The notes beneath the pieces were generated by a model that made no database searches, was not told the DNA's origin, and saw only the letters and a list, made by a program, of their open reading frames with translations. A DNA stretch of 64,000 nt, from assembly GCA_020634135.1 (NCBI GenBank), contig JACKCG010000008.1, positions 1-64,000 on the forward strand, read 5' to 3'. Every line of letters starts with the position of its first letter. Position 1 is the stretch's first letter. The position numbers and the translations under genes are program-made. Positions 40,038-48,636 of the stretch are shown here, one piece after another. The DNA is from Anaerolineaceae bacterium. Its GTDB lineage: Bacteria; Chloroflexota; Anaerolineae; Aggregatilineales; Phototrophicaceae.

Positions 40038-42053
40038 GTGACTCGTTTTGTCGTGCGCTATCGTTGGATCGTCGTTCTGCTTGCGGTCATTCTGGCAGGC
40101 GGTTGTTCGCCAGATACCGGTCAGTCCCCACCTGTCACCCCCGAAACCAGCGCCCAGACCTGCCCCAGCCTGGTGCAAACCGCCATGTCCGCTCTGGACG
40201 CCAATTGCAGCGCCACCAGCCGCAACCAGGTCTGTTACGGTAACACGCGCCTCAGCGCCGTTCCCCAGTCTGGTGCCAGTGACTTTCAGTTTAACGCCCC
40301 CGGCGATATTGTGGATTTGAACAACCTGAAAACCCTCCAACTCAGCTCCATGAACACCGATTCCGGTGAATGGGGCGTGGCGTTAATGCGGGTTCAGGGC
40401 GATATTCCCGACTCGCTGCCGGGGCAGAACCTGACGGTTCTCCTGTTCGGAAATGTTGAGATCGAAGCCGCGCCGCCTTCGGACGATGCGACGGTTGTCA
40501 ATTCGTTTTACTTCCGCACCGGCCTCGGCGATTCTCCTTGCGTAGAAGCGCCGGAGAGCGGGATTCTGGTGCAGACCCCGGATGGTGTGCGCACCGTCAA
40601 ACTGCGTATGAATGAAGTGGACATTGAACTGGGTTCAACCGCCTACTTCCAGGCGCCGGAGAACGCGGATATGGCGGTGAATGTGGTTGAAGGCCAGGCC
40701 GCCGTCACCGCGCAGGGCGTAACCCGCCGGGTGAGCGCCGGGACGCGCACCCAGATTCCGCTGGACGCGAACCGTCGTCCTGCCGGGCCGCCTTCAGTTC
40801 CCCAGGTCTATGAAGCCGCCCGCCTGCAATCCCTGCCGCTCGCCAGTTTGCAGCGCCAGATTGACATCGCCAACCAGCTCCTGGCGGCAACCTTCACAGA
40901 CACTGCCGAAGAGTGGACGGTTTCGCCGGGTGCGGGCAATCTGCAACAGAGTCCGGCGGACGACACCGCCGACGGCTACATCTGCGCCCAGAGTCCGGCA
41001 GGTGGTGAACCCTGGTATTTTGTCTCGCCCCCGGCGTGGCGCGGTGATTACGCGGCGGCATACGGCGGGGCGCTGTATACCATCCTGCGGGCGGAGTCCA
41101 GCCCGGCAGAAACTCCCGATGTGCGCCTGACCGGCGGCGGACTCACCCTGGCGAATCGCCTGCCCTACCCGGTAGAGACAACCTGGACAGGCTACCGGCT
41201 GGCGTTAACCACGTCTGCCGGTTGGACGGATACATCCACCAATCAGCCGGCCACCGCCGAACAGATTCGGGCCGTTCTGGGTGCGCTGGAGACGATCAGT
41301 ATCCCCGGTGGACAGGGGAGAAGCTGCCTGGATAGCGTACATCTCACGAGCGCCGTCCAGCCGCTGGTGGTGCGTCCTACGCCGGTTGTACGCCAGCCAA
41401 CGGCCACGCCCTATGTTGAGGTCGCAGGCCGTGTCCCGATAGACCTGACCGTATCCGACAGCCTCGACCAGCCCGGCCAGCAGAAAACCTATACCTTCGA
41501 AGCCGCGCCGGGGCAGACTGTCTACTTCGACGCCCAGGATGGCTCGTTCTATATGCGCTGGGCGGTGACGGATTCTACCGGGACGGCCATCTTTGATGGT
41601 GGCCGCATGGTGACCGATGCCGGTATCTTCACGCTGGAACGGGGCGGAAGCTACACGGTAACGGTCTTCGGCGACGAGGACACCGTTGGCCCCTACCAGT
41701 TCAAAGTGTGGGATGTGCCGCCGCCGCAGAACTTCACCTTTGCCATTGGCGACACGGTGACCCAGGATCAGCCCGGCGCCGGGGCGGGGAACATCGAATC
41801 GCCCGGCAGCCAGGACATCTACACCTTCCAGGCGACAGCCGGACGGCAGGTGACCTTTGACGCCCAGGATGGCTCGTTCTATATACGTTGGGCGGTGACG
41901 GATTCCGCCGGGACAGTCATCGCTGAGAATGGCCGGATGACGGATGATCCGCTTACCCTCACCCTTGAACAGGGTGGCGCATATACGGTGAGAGTTTATG
42001 GAGATGAAGATACGGTAGGCACATATCGTTTCCGAATCACGGAACAGAAATAG
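40038..42053 (+). CDS. Lipoprotein with Cys-rich N-terminal domain, FecR-like domain and two PPC repeats
   Basis: 671 residues from GTG 40038, preceded by GAGGAGAGGG. Lipobox LAGGC (Cys23) anchors it outside. The next domain (about 40-150) shares the pattern C42-X14-C57-X8-C66 and the EWGVALMRVQGDIP block with the protein at 33745. A FecR-like domain follows (about 170-250, ILVQTPDGVRTVKLRMNEVDIELGS...GVTRRVSAGTRTQI). Two C-terminal repeats (about 480-570 and 575-670) read YTFEAAPGQTVYFDAQDGSFYMRW and YTFQATAGRQVTFDAQDGSFYIRW, the pre-peptidase C-terminal type. Repeats of this kind bind or hold surface polymers. Role unknown. Confidence 0.8.
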   Translation: MTRFVVRYRWIVVLLAVILAGGCSPDTGQSPPVTPETSAQTCPSLVQTAMSALDANCSATSRNQVCYGNTRLSAVPQSGASDFQFNAPGDIVDLNNLKTLQLSSMNTDSGEWGVALMRVQGDIPDSLPGQNLTVLLFGNVEIEAAPPSDDATVVNSFYFRTGLGDSPCVEAPESGILVQTPDGVRTVKLRMNEVDIELGSTAYFQAPENADMAVNVVEGQAAVTAQGVTRRVSAGTRTQIPLDANRRPAGPPSVPQVYEAARLQSLPLASLQRQIDIANQLLAATFTDTAEEWTVSPGAGNLQQSPADDTADGYICAQSPAGGEPWYFVSPPAWRGDYAAAYGGALYTILRAESSPAETPDVRLTGGGLTLANRLPYPVETTWTGYRLALTTSAGWTDTSTNQPATAEQIRAVLGALETISIPGGQGRSCLDSVHLTSAVQPLVVRPTPVVRQPTATPYVEVAGRVPIDLTVSDSLDQPGQQKTYTFEAAPGQTVYFDAQDGSFYMRWAVTDSTGTAIFDGGRMVTDAGIFTLERGGSYTVTVFGDEDTVGPYQFKVWDVPPPQNFTFAIGDTVTQDQPGAGAGNIESPGSQDIYTFQATAGRQVTFDAQDGSFYIRWAVTDSAGTVIAENGRMTDDPLTLTLEQGGAYTVRVYGDEDTVGTYRFRITEQK

Positions 42054-42122
42054 CCTGGATCGGTCACGGTTGGCGGGGCAAGGGCCGGCGTTCCCTTGCC
42101 CTGGCGAAGTCTCATCTCTCGG

Positions 42123-42259
42123 CTAAATGCTGCATCCGGCAAATAAATCAAGCAAGAAAACAGGGGATTCGTAGGGACGCGCTTCTGCGCGTCCGCCGGA
42201 CGGCATTTTTGCCGTCCCTACGCCTGTTCTTGCGAAACTTATCGGACACAGCACTTAAG
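42123..42259. mobile_element. MITE-like element with terminal inverted repeats
   Basis: 137 bp flanked by imperfect terminal inverted repeats: CTAAATGCTGCATCCGGCAA at the left, and on the right CTTATCGGACACAGCACTTAAG, whose complement begins CTTAAGTGCTGTGTCCG. The core holds two stem-loops inside GTAGGGACG...CGTCCCTAC. The element is non-coding, shares its ends with 54781-54947, and lies 95 bp before the fbp start. The rest of 42054-42354 shows no gene. Confidence 0.7.
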
Positions 42260-42354
42260 CAGCTTCTGATTGGGGCGAATGGATCAAACCAATCACGGAT
42301 GGCAGACACCCTGCCGTCACTTTAAATTACCATTTTTTTGAAAGGTTAAATCGT

Positions 42355-43422
42355 ATGGCACCCATCATCACCATTGAACGACATATTCTTGACCAGCAGC
42401 GGCTCTACCCGGATTCCACCGGGGCGTTCAGCCAGATGCTCTATGATATCGCCCTGTCCGCCAAAATCATTGCGCGGGAGACGACTCGCGCCGGGTTGGT
42501 CGGCATCCTGGGCGCGTCCGACGATCATAATGTCTACGGGGAACAGCAGCAGAAGCTCGATCTCTTCGCCAATGACATGATTTTCAAGATGAATGACCAC
42601 ACCGGGCGGCTTTGCGCAATGGCTTCCGAGGAAAATGACACGCTCATCCCAATTCCGGCGCAGTTCAAGACCGGCAAATACGTGCTGCTCTATGACCCGC
42701 TGGACGGCTCATCCAACATTGACGTGAACGTCTCCATTGGGACCATTTTCTCGGTTCACCGCAAAATCTCGAAGGGCGACCAGGGGACGCTGGAAGACGC
42801 CCTCCAACCGGGGCGCAGGCTGGCTGCTGCCGGGTATGTCGTCTATGGCAGCAGCACCATGATGGTTTACAGCGCCGGGAACGGGGTGCATGGCTTCACG
42901 CTCGACCCCAGCGTGGGCGAATTCCTCCTAAGCCACGAGAATATCCGCGTGCCGAACACGGCCAAGTATTACAGCGCCAACCAGGGATATGAGAAATACT
43001 GGACGCCGGGTGTGCGCCGCTTCACGAAATGGCTGCAAGGTATTGAGGGCGAAGGCCGTGAGCCGCTGGCGCATCGCTATATCGGGTCGCTGGTGGCCGA
43101 TTTCCACCGCAACCTGCTGCGGGGCGGGATTTTCTACTATCCGGGCGACATGCAGAAAAGAACTGAGCCAGCCGGGAAAATGCGCCTGATGTTCGAGGCA
43201 CAGGCGTTAGCGTTCCTGGCTGACCAGGCCGGGGGATACGCATCCGATGGGGTGGGCAATATCCTCGATATTCAGCCGCACGACCTGCACCAGCGCGTAC
43301 CGATGTTTATCGGCAACCGTGACCTGGTTGTGACCGCCGAAACTTATATCCGCAATTACGACCAGGACTGGGTGAAAGCCTATACCGCGTTCCGTGAAAA
43401 ACAGGCTGTTTTCAGCGGATAG
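42355..43422 (+). CDS. fbp: Fructose-1,6-bisphosphatase, class I
   Basis: 355 residues. The active-site block YDPLDGSSNIDVNVSIGTIF carries the metal ligands of the inositol-phosphatase fold. VYGSSTMMVYSAGNG and GGIFYYPGD with RLMFEAQALAFL are the substrate-binding parts of class I FBPase. It removes phosphate 1 from fructose 1,6-bisphosphate in gluconeogenesis or the Calvin cycle. AAAGG precedes ATG 42355. It is convergent with the kinase gene downstream and has no obvious operon partner. The only other sugar-phosphate context nearby is the PfkB kinase. Confidence 0.96.
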   Translation: MAPIITIERHILDQQRLYPDSTGAFSQMLYDIALSAKIIARETTRAGLVGILGASDDHNVYGEQQQKLDLFANDMIFKMNDHTGRLCAMASEENDTLIPIPAQFKTGKYVLLYDPLDGSSNIDVNVSIGTIFSVHRKISKGDQGTLEDALQPGRRLAAAGYVVYGSSTMMVYSAGNGVHGFTLDPSVGEFLLSHENIRVPNTAKYYSANQGYEKYWTPGVRRFTKWLQGIEGEGREPLAHRYIGSLVADFHRNLLRGGIFYYPGDMQKRTEPAGKMRLMFEAQALAFLADQAGGYASDGVGNILDIQPHDLHQRVPMFIGNRDLVVTAETYIRNYDQDWVKAYTAFREKQAVFSG

Positions 43423-43446
43423 CTGGCTTGGTGTTCCGGCCTGCTC

Positions 43447-44397
43447 CTAGCCAAATCCCGGCAGACTCACGCCGTTATCGCGCAGCACCGCCTCAACCTC
43501 GGCGCGGGTTGGGGCGTTGCGCCCGCTGCCGACTTTCCGCACAGCAGCCGCGCCACAGGCATTCGCAAGCTGTGCCGCCTCGCGCCAGTCCCAGCCCTGC
43601 GTGCGGCCATACACCAGCCCGGCATTAAAGCAGTCACCCGCGCCAACCGTATCCACCACTTTCACCGGGAAGCCGGGGACGGCCACCCGCGTTTCGGGCT
43701 GGATGACCGTACAGCCCGCCGCGCCCTGCTTCACCACCAGCGCCGCCGCACCCAGCCCGAACAGAAAGGCGTAGGCGTCTTCCCCCGCGCGGCCATTGGC
43801 GGCGAAGGGCACTTCCTCCTCGGTCATCATCAGCACGTCACAGCGGGAAAGCAGCGCCTCCACCCGCGCGAAATCCATATTGCGGATCGTCGGGCCGCTG
43901 TCGCAGAAGACCGGGATGCGCGACTCCCGCGCCCGTGCCAGCACGCCGTCTATCAAGGCCGGGAGCTGGACTTCATGCAGGTTGTACCCCTGCAGGAAAA
44001 CGGCATCGCCCGTTTGCGCCAGGCCGTCTAGCTCCGGCGTATAGGCTACCGGATCGCCAGCGGCGAGACTGCCGATAAACACGTGCTCATGGGTCGTGTG
44101 GTCAATCAGGTCGTAGACAACACACGTCTGCGACCCTGGCAGCGTGACCGCGCCGCGCAGGTCAACGCCTTCACCGGTCAGAATGCGCCGCAGTTCGTCC
44201 CCGAAGATGTCCGCGCCAATCGCGCCCACCGCCAGCACACCCAGTCCCAGCCGCCGCGCCATGATGTTGAAATTACACCCGCCGCCGGCTTCCAGGTAGG
44301 CGCCGTGTGTCTCCTGATGCTGGAAAGGCAGCACCGGCAGCCGTACCGGCATCACCATATCCACGACCAGATCGCCCACCGCGACAACGTGGTTCAC
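43447..44397 (-). CDS. PfkB-family carbohydrate kinase
   Basis: 316 residues. The N-terminal PfkB signature region (GAYLEAGGGCNFNIMARRLG) and the C-terminal anion hole and catalytic base motif DTVGAGDCFNAG (Asp near 255) are both intact. Such enzymes phosphorylate ribose, fructose, adenosine or pseudouridine. The start ATG 44397 overlaps the ADP-ribosylglycohydrolase-family gene by 4 bp (ATGA), so translation is coupled. As last gene of the BMP-importer operon it probably phosphorylates the pentose or nucleoside released there; ribokinase or nucleoside kinase activity cannot be told apart by sequence alone. Confidence 0.9.
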   Translation of the reverse strand: MNHVVAVGDLVVDMVMPVRLPVLPFQHQETHGAYLEAGGGCNFNIMARRLGLGVLAVGAIGADIFGDELRRILTGEGVDLRGAVTLPGSQTCVVYDLIDHTTHEHVFIGSLAAGDPVAYTPELDGLAQTGDAVFLQGYNLHEVQLPALIDGVLARARESRIPVFCDSGPTIRNMDFARVEALLSRCDVLMMTEEEVPFAANGRAGEDAYAFLFGLGAAALVVKQGAAGCTVIQPETRVAVPGFPVKVVDTVGAGDCFNAGLVYGRTQGWDWREAAQLANACGAAAVRKVGSGRNAPTRAEVEAVLRDNGVSLPGFG

Positions 44398-45395
44398 GAC
44401 CGGCTGCCTGCCATCTTCTCGATACCGTCCGCGATCTGCCGCACACCATAAGCCGCGAACACCGGATCGTTTTCCAGTGTCTGGATGATGTGGTTATCAA
44501 ACGCGCCGATTCCCTGGTATGCGCCAGCGATGGCACAGGCAATCGCGGCCACCGTATCAGCATCCCCGGATAGGTTGGTCGCATAAATGCCGGTCTGCTT
44601 GACATCACCCCCGGCCAGCACCAGCACGCCGAAGGCAGCGCCCACCGTCTCGACAATCGAGAGCGATGTGCCCACCACATCGTAGAGTTCGCGCAGCCGG
44701 GCTTTCACATCGCCGCCTTTACGGGCGATATTCACCGCCATTTCGATACGCCGCGTCACCGATGGCCCCAACCAGGCGGGCACTTTCTTCTGGCCGAGTT
44801 CCGCCCCCAGCATCCCGGCGGCGATAATCGCGTCCAGCGTAGCATCGTCGCGGATAGCAACCGCCACCGCTGCCGCTATGGCGCTCGCCCCGGAAATGGC
44901 TACGCTGGTATTATGTGTGGGGATACAGGACGTGTAGGCCGCTTCAATCGCGCCCATCGGGTCGTTAGGATAAAGCAGGCCGACCACAGAGACACGCATC
45001 GCCGCCCCGTTGGTATCGCCCATGCGCCCCGTCTCATACGGGCTGATGCCGCGCTTGAGCGCCTGGACGCCGCGCCGCGTGCTGGGGCCAACATACGGCG
45101 AGTCGTCGCCGCCCACCCGGTCATACCAGCTGATGATAGCCTCGATCGTCGCTTCCAGCGTAACGCCGCCGTGTTTCAGGTAGGCCTGCGCCAACGAAAA
45201 AGCCTGCTCCGAATCGTCGGTGATGCGCCCGGCGGGCAGCCCGGCATGTACGACATGGTCGGGCGGGCCGGGCAGGAAATCGTCTATCCAGCCGAACGCT
45301 GCTGCTGTCTGATCGGGGTGAAAATATGCGGGCATTCCGAAGGCATCGCCAAAGGCCTGCCCGTAAAGTCCGCCAAGTATCTTATCTTTGTGCAT
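44394..45395 (-). CDS. ADP-ribosylglycohydrolase-family protein
   Basis: 333 residues from ATG 45395, preceded by AGGA; an upstream in-frame start to 45434 is unsupported. The family signature GGLYGQAFGDAFGMP begins the protein, ITDDSEQAFSLAQAYLKHG supplies the first metal-binding Asp pair, and SGDADTVAAIACAIAGAYQGIGA the second. DraG-like members remove ADP-ribose from proteins, but several operon-bound relatives hydrolyse nucleosides or related glycosides. Here it sits between a nucleoside-type importer and a PfkB kinase, which favours a small-molecule glycosidase role. This is inference from context. Confidence 0.9.
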   Translation of the reverse strand: MHKDKILGGLYGQAFGDAFGMPAYFHPDQTAAAFGWIDDFLPGPPDHVVHAGLPAGRITDDSEQAFSLAQAYLKHGGVTLEATIEAIISWYDRVGGDDSPYVGPSTRRGVQALKRGISPYETGRMGDTNGAAMRVSVVGLLYPNDPMGAIEAAYTSCIPTHNTSVAISGASAIAAAVAVAIRDDATLDAIIAAGMLGAELGQKKVPAWLGPSVTRRIEMAVNIARKGGDVKARLRELYDVVGTSLSIVETVGAAFGVLVLAGGDVKQTGIYATNLSGDADTVAAIACAIAGAYQGIGAFDNHIIQTLENDPVFAAYGVRQIADGIEKMAGSRS

Positions 45396-45442
45396 GGTGT
45401 TGGTTCCTAGAATTTGGTAAACGAGGGGAATCACATTTCAAC

Positions 45443-45468
45443 AGGGGCATGATGCGTATCATGCCCCT
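45443..45468. promoter_or_regulatory. Intercistronic stem-loop in the BMP operon
   Basis: AGGGGCATGAT-4 nt-ATCATGCCCCT, a perfect 11-bp stem in the 96-bp gap between the permease and the ADP-ribosylglycohydrolase-family gene. No T-run follows, so it more likely affects mRNA stability than ends transcription. It may also be one of the REP-like repeats. Confidence 0.6.
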
Positions 45469-45491
45469 CGCATAACGTTACTGTATCACCC

Positions 45492-46907
45492 TTACCCGGC
45501 TGCTGGCCTGATGAAACCGACTTCGCGCACGAGGTTGAAGCCGCCGAACCCCAGCCAGACCAGGGCGCTGACCACGAGACCGCCAATCACCGCCGGGGCG
45601 ACTTCCATCAGGAGCGCCAGGAAGAGCGTCAGGTACAGCCCTAACGAGAGCACCGTCGCCACCGCGCTCAACCAGACGCGCTGCGGAATAGTCTCGACCC
45701 GGCGCACAAATGGCAGATTCACACCGATCAGGGCCAGTGACGCGACGCCGATCACCAGCCCCAGCGGGTTAGCGACATCCGGGCCGCCAAAACCATTGGG
45801 CGCGGTGAACAGGCTGACCGTGATGATGATGCCGATGACGGCCACCATGGCCTGAAGCACATGCAGAACGCTCAACCGTTGCAGGATGCGCCAGTACCGG
45901 GCGTTAAAACCTTCGCCTTCCGCCGCCCGCAGTGCCTTCAACCGCTGGCTCTGGCGGGTTTGCAGCGCGTACACAACCAGCGCCATGACTGTCGCAACAT
46001 ACGGGACCATCTGCGGGAGCTGCGACGGGATTTGCAGCGACCCGATTCGGCTCGCCAGCGCATCAAAGAAGCCGAACACCAGCGAAGCCGCCATCGTGCC
46101 ATACGGGTTATTGCCGCCCAGCAGCGGCGTCGCCAGGGCGATGAAGCCGCGCCCCGATGTCATGTCACGCTGGAACAGGCTCAGATAGCCCATGCTCATG
46201 TGGATACCGCCTAAACCGGCCAATAGTCCACTGAGCATCAAAGCGATATAACGGGTGCGCTGCACCGGGATACCCACCGAGGCCGCCGCTTCCGGGTTCT
46301 CGCCCGCCGCCCGCAGGTGCATCCCGAACGGCGTGCGGTAGAGCAAAAACGCCACCAGGAACACCGAAATAAACGCGATCCACGTCATGGCGCTCTGGTT
46401 ATCGAGAATCTGGAAGATGAACGGGCCGATCACCGGAATATCGTTGATGAATTCCGGCAGTTGGATGAACGGAATCACGAGGCTGGGCAGGGTGCTGGTG
46501 TTGCCCCGGTCTCCGGTCAGTTCATACATGATGGCAACCGTACCGGCTGAACCCAGAATGTTGATGGCAATACCCGATAGAATCAGGTCAGCCTTGAGCC
46601 GCAGGTGGAAGAACGCCAGCAGCAGCGCCATCAGGATCGAGACGATCACGCCCATCAGCAGCCCCAACCAGGGGCCGATCACCAGCCCGGTCTCCTGGCC
46701 GAACCAGGTTTGCGCGTAGGCGCTGAAGACCACACCGGTAAAGGCCGAGACCAGCATGATCCCTTCCAGGCCGATATTAATCACCCCGGCGCGGTCAGAA
46801 AGCAGCGCGCCGAGCGAAGGCAGTAAGATCGGGGTCGCCACCCGCAGGATAGAAGCGAGAAATGCTGCACTAAAAATACTCTGAATGACGGTATCAAACA
46901 TGCGCAC
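45492..46907 (-). CDS. BMP-type nucleoside ABC transporter permease (YufQ/NupQ-like)
   Basis: 471 residues, about ten membrane helices. LSDRAGVINIGLEGIMLVSA near residue 40 and the GENPEAAASVGIPVQRTRYIALMLSGLLAGLGG block are hallmarks of the branched-type permeases that pair with BMP/PnrA lipoproteins for nucleosides. It carries an extra C-terminal helical stretch beyond the usual length. The ATG overlaps the preceding permease by 14 bp. With the genes at 46894-51425 it forms one importer. Confidence 0.92.
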   Translation of the reverse strand: MRMFDTVIQSIFSAAFLASILRVATPILLPSLGALLSDRAGVINIGLEGIMLVSAFTGVVFSAYAQTWFGQETGLVIGPWLGLLMGVIVSILMALLLAFFHLRLKADLILSGIAINILGSAGTVAIMYELTGDRGNTSTLPSLVIPFIQLPEFINDIPVIGPFIFQILDNQSAMTWIAFISVFLVAFLLYRTPFGMHLRAAGENPEAAASVGIPVQRTRYIALMLSGLLAGLGGIHMSMGYLSLFQRDMTSGRGFIALATPLLGGNNPYGTMAASLVFGFFDALASRIGSLQIPSQLPQMVPYVATVMALVVYALQTRQSQRLKALRAAEGEGFNARYWRILQRLSVLHVLQAMVAVIGIIITVSLFTAPNGFGGPDVANPLGLVIGVASLALIGVNLPFVRRVETIPQRVWLSAVATVLSLGLYLTLFLALLMEVAPAVIGGLVVSALVWLGFGGFNLVREVGFIRPAAG

Positions 46908-48636
46908 CCTCCTCTACTGCCACTGCGCCTGGGTCGGCTGCGCTGGATTGCGCCAGGCTGCGCTGCCGCCGCCGCCGTGACTGGAAAAACGCTACGAGGG
47001 CTTCCGCTGTAATCAGGAGAATAATCACCGACTGGATGATACGCACGATCTCAAAACTCACGTTGGCGTCACGCTCCATGAACTGCGCCCCGGCGCGTAA
47101 GTAGGCGTAGAGCAAACCGGTGAATGGGATCACCAGCGGGTTGTTCCGCGCCAGCAGGGCCACCACCACACCTTCAAACGCCAGCCCGAAAGACATACCG
47201 CTCACCAACTGCCGGAAAATCCCCATACTCAGGTGCGCCCCGGCCAGCCCGGCCACGATACCGCTCACGGCCATCGAAAGCATGATCGTGCGCCGGGTGT
47301 TGACACCGCCGTACTCCGCAAACTTCCGGTTTGCGCCGACCATGCGGATTTCGTAGCCCAGCGGCGTGCGGCTGATGAGCAGCCAGGTCACGATCACGGT
47401 GATAATCACGAGATACACGGCTATCGTCACCTGTGTATTGGCGACAATCGGCGCCAACTGCCCGGCGGCGACGAAGACCTCCGACGAGTTATAGCCCGCG
47501 CCCGGCGGCTTGAGCTGCATAATCAGCACCATCTCGAAGAAGCGAATCGCAACCGTGTTGAGCATCAGGGTTGCCACCAGTTCGTTCGCGCCCAGGTAGG
47601 CTTTAAGCGCGCCAGGCAGCAGCCCCCACAGGAAGCCCGCCACCAGCGCCCCTAAAATTGCCAGCGGAATCAGGATGATGGCAGGAAGCTGGGTGAAGCT
47701 GAGAACAATCGCCCCGGAAGCCAGCGCCCCCAGGTAAAGCTGCCCTTCCGCGCCCAGTGAAAACTGCTGCGCCCGGAAGACAATCGCAATCGAGAGGCCA
47801 ACCAGGATCAGCGTCAGCGCGTCCTGTATCCAGATCGCCCAGCGGTTGACCCGCCCCAATGCCCCCAGCAGAAACGCATCATAGGCGGCGTTGGTGCTGG
47901 TGAGCGCCTCGTCTATGACGATATTGGTCGGCACGACTTCCGGGCGCGCCTGGATGGTATATACACCGTCAGCAGGCAGGGCGAAATCCGCGATAACCGC
48001 ATCGTCTGCGCTGCGTACATCATTCTCACTGAAGCGTTCGACTTCTTCTTCGGTAGCGCCCGTGCTGGCCGCCAGCTGCGCCCCATCCGGGCCGAGAAGT
48101 TCAACCTCCAGGTTGACGGTTGAACGGCGGTTGGCGACAAACGCCAGGATACTGACGACATCACCCTGGCTGCCGGCGAAGGTATAGACCGCCTCAGTCA
48201 GTGGTTCTTTCACGTTCGGTTTGTTGAACTCGCCGCCCCGTGAAAGGCCGTATTCGAGATCAACATCAGCATTTTCGACAGGCGCGGCCTCCGAAAGCAC
48301 CGACACCTTGAACTCGCCCCGGGTGTACTTATCGGCTGTATCCAGGTTAAAGAAGATCGTCATCACATAGCCGAGGATGAGCGCAACGATCACCGTCACG
48401 ATGACCCGCAGCGCGTTCCAGCGCAGTTGGTGTACCAGCAGCGCCACGCTGATCCCCACCAGGGCGTTCACCATGACAATCGCCCCGTAATCATCGGCGG
48501 CAAGCATGGTGTTGTACCATTCGTCCGGCGTGCTGCCGCTAAACAGCCGGACGGTGAGAAAGAGCGTGACCCCCACCGCGATGGCGATGAGCATCAGCCA
48601 GAAAATCCATTGTCGTGGTTTGGACGCTGCCGTCAT
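46894..48636 (-). CDS. BMP-type nucleoside ABC transporter permease with an extra extracytoplasmic domain (NupP-like)
   Basis: 580 residues, over 200 longer than typical YufP/NupP permeases. Three membrane segments at residues 10-100 are followed by a soluble beta domain (about 101-250) with a PPC-like part (AVYTFAGSQGDVVSILAFV, then VNLEVELLGPDGAQL, ending FALPADGVYTIQARP). The ordinary permease core runs from about 262, with FRAQQFSLGAEGQLYLGALA and MVGANRKFAEYGGVNT. The extra domain faces outside and might receive the binding protein or ligand. The gene overlaps the ATPase gene by 4 bp (ATGA) and the second permease by 14 bp. Base use matches its neighbours. Confidence 0.9.
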   Translation of the reverse strand: MTAASKPRQWIFWLMLIAIAVGVTLFLTVRLFSGSTPDEWYNTMLAADDYGAIVMVNALVGISVALLVHQLRWNALRVIVTVIVALILGYVMTIFFNLDTADKYTRGEFKVSVLSEAAPVENADVDLEYGLSRGGEFNKPNVKEPLTEAVYTFAGSQGDVVSILAFVANRRSTVNLEVELLGPDGAQLAASTGATEEEVERFSENDVRSADDAVIADFALPADGVYTIQARPEVVPTNIVIDEALTSTNAAYDAFLLGALGRVNRWAIWIQDALTLILVGLSIAIVFRAQQFSLGAEGQLYLGALASGAIVLSFTQLPAIILIPLAILGALVAGFLWGLLPGALKAYLGANELVATLMLNTVAIRFFEMVLIMQLKPPGAGYNSSEVFVAAGQLAPIVANTQVTIAVYLVIITVIVTWLLISRTPLGYEIRMVGANRKFAEYGGVNTRRTIMLSMAVSGIVAGLAGAHLSMGIFRQLVSGMSFGLAFEGVVVALLARNNPLVIPFTGLLYAYLRAGAQFMERDANVSFEIVRIIQSVIILLITAEALVAFFQSRRRRQRSLAQSSAADPGAVAVEEGAHV

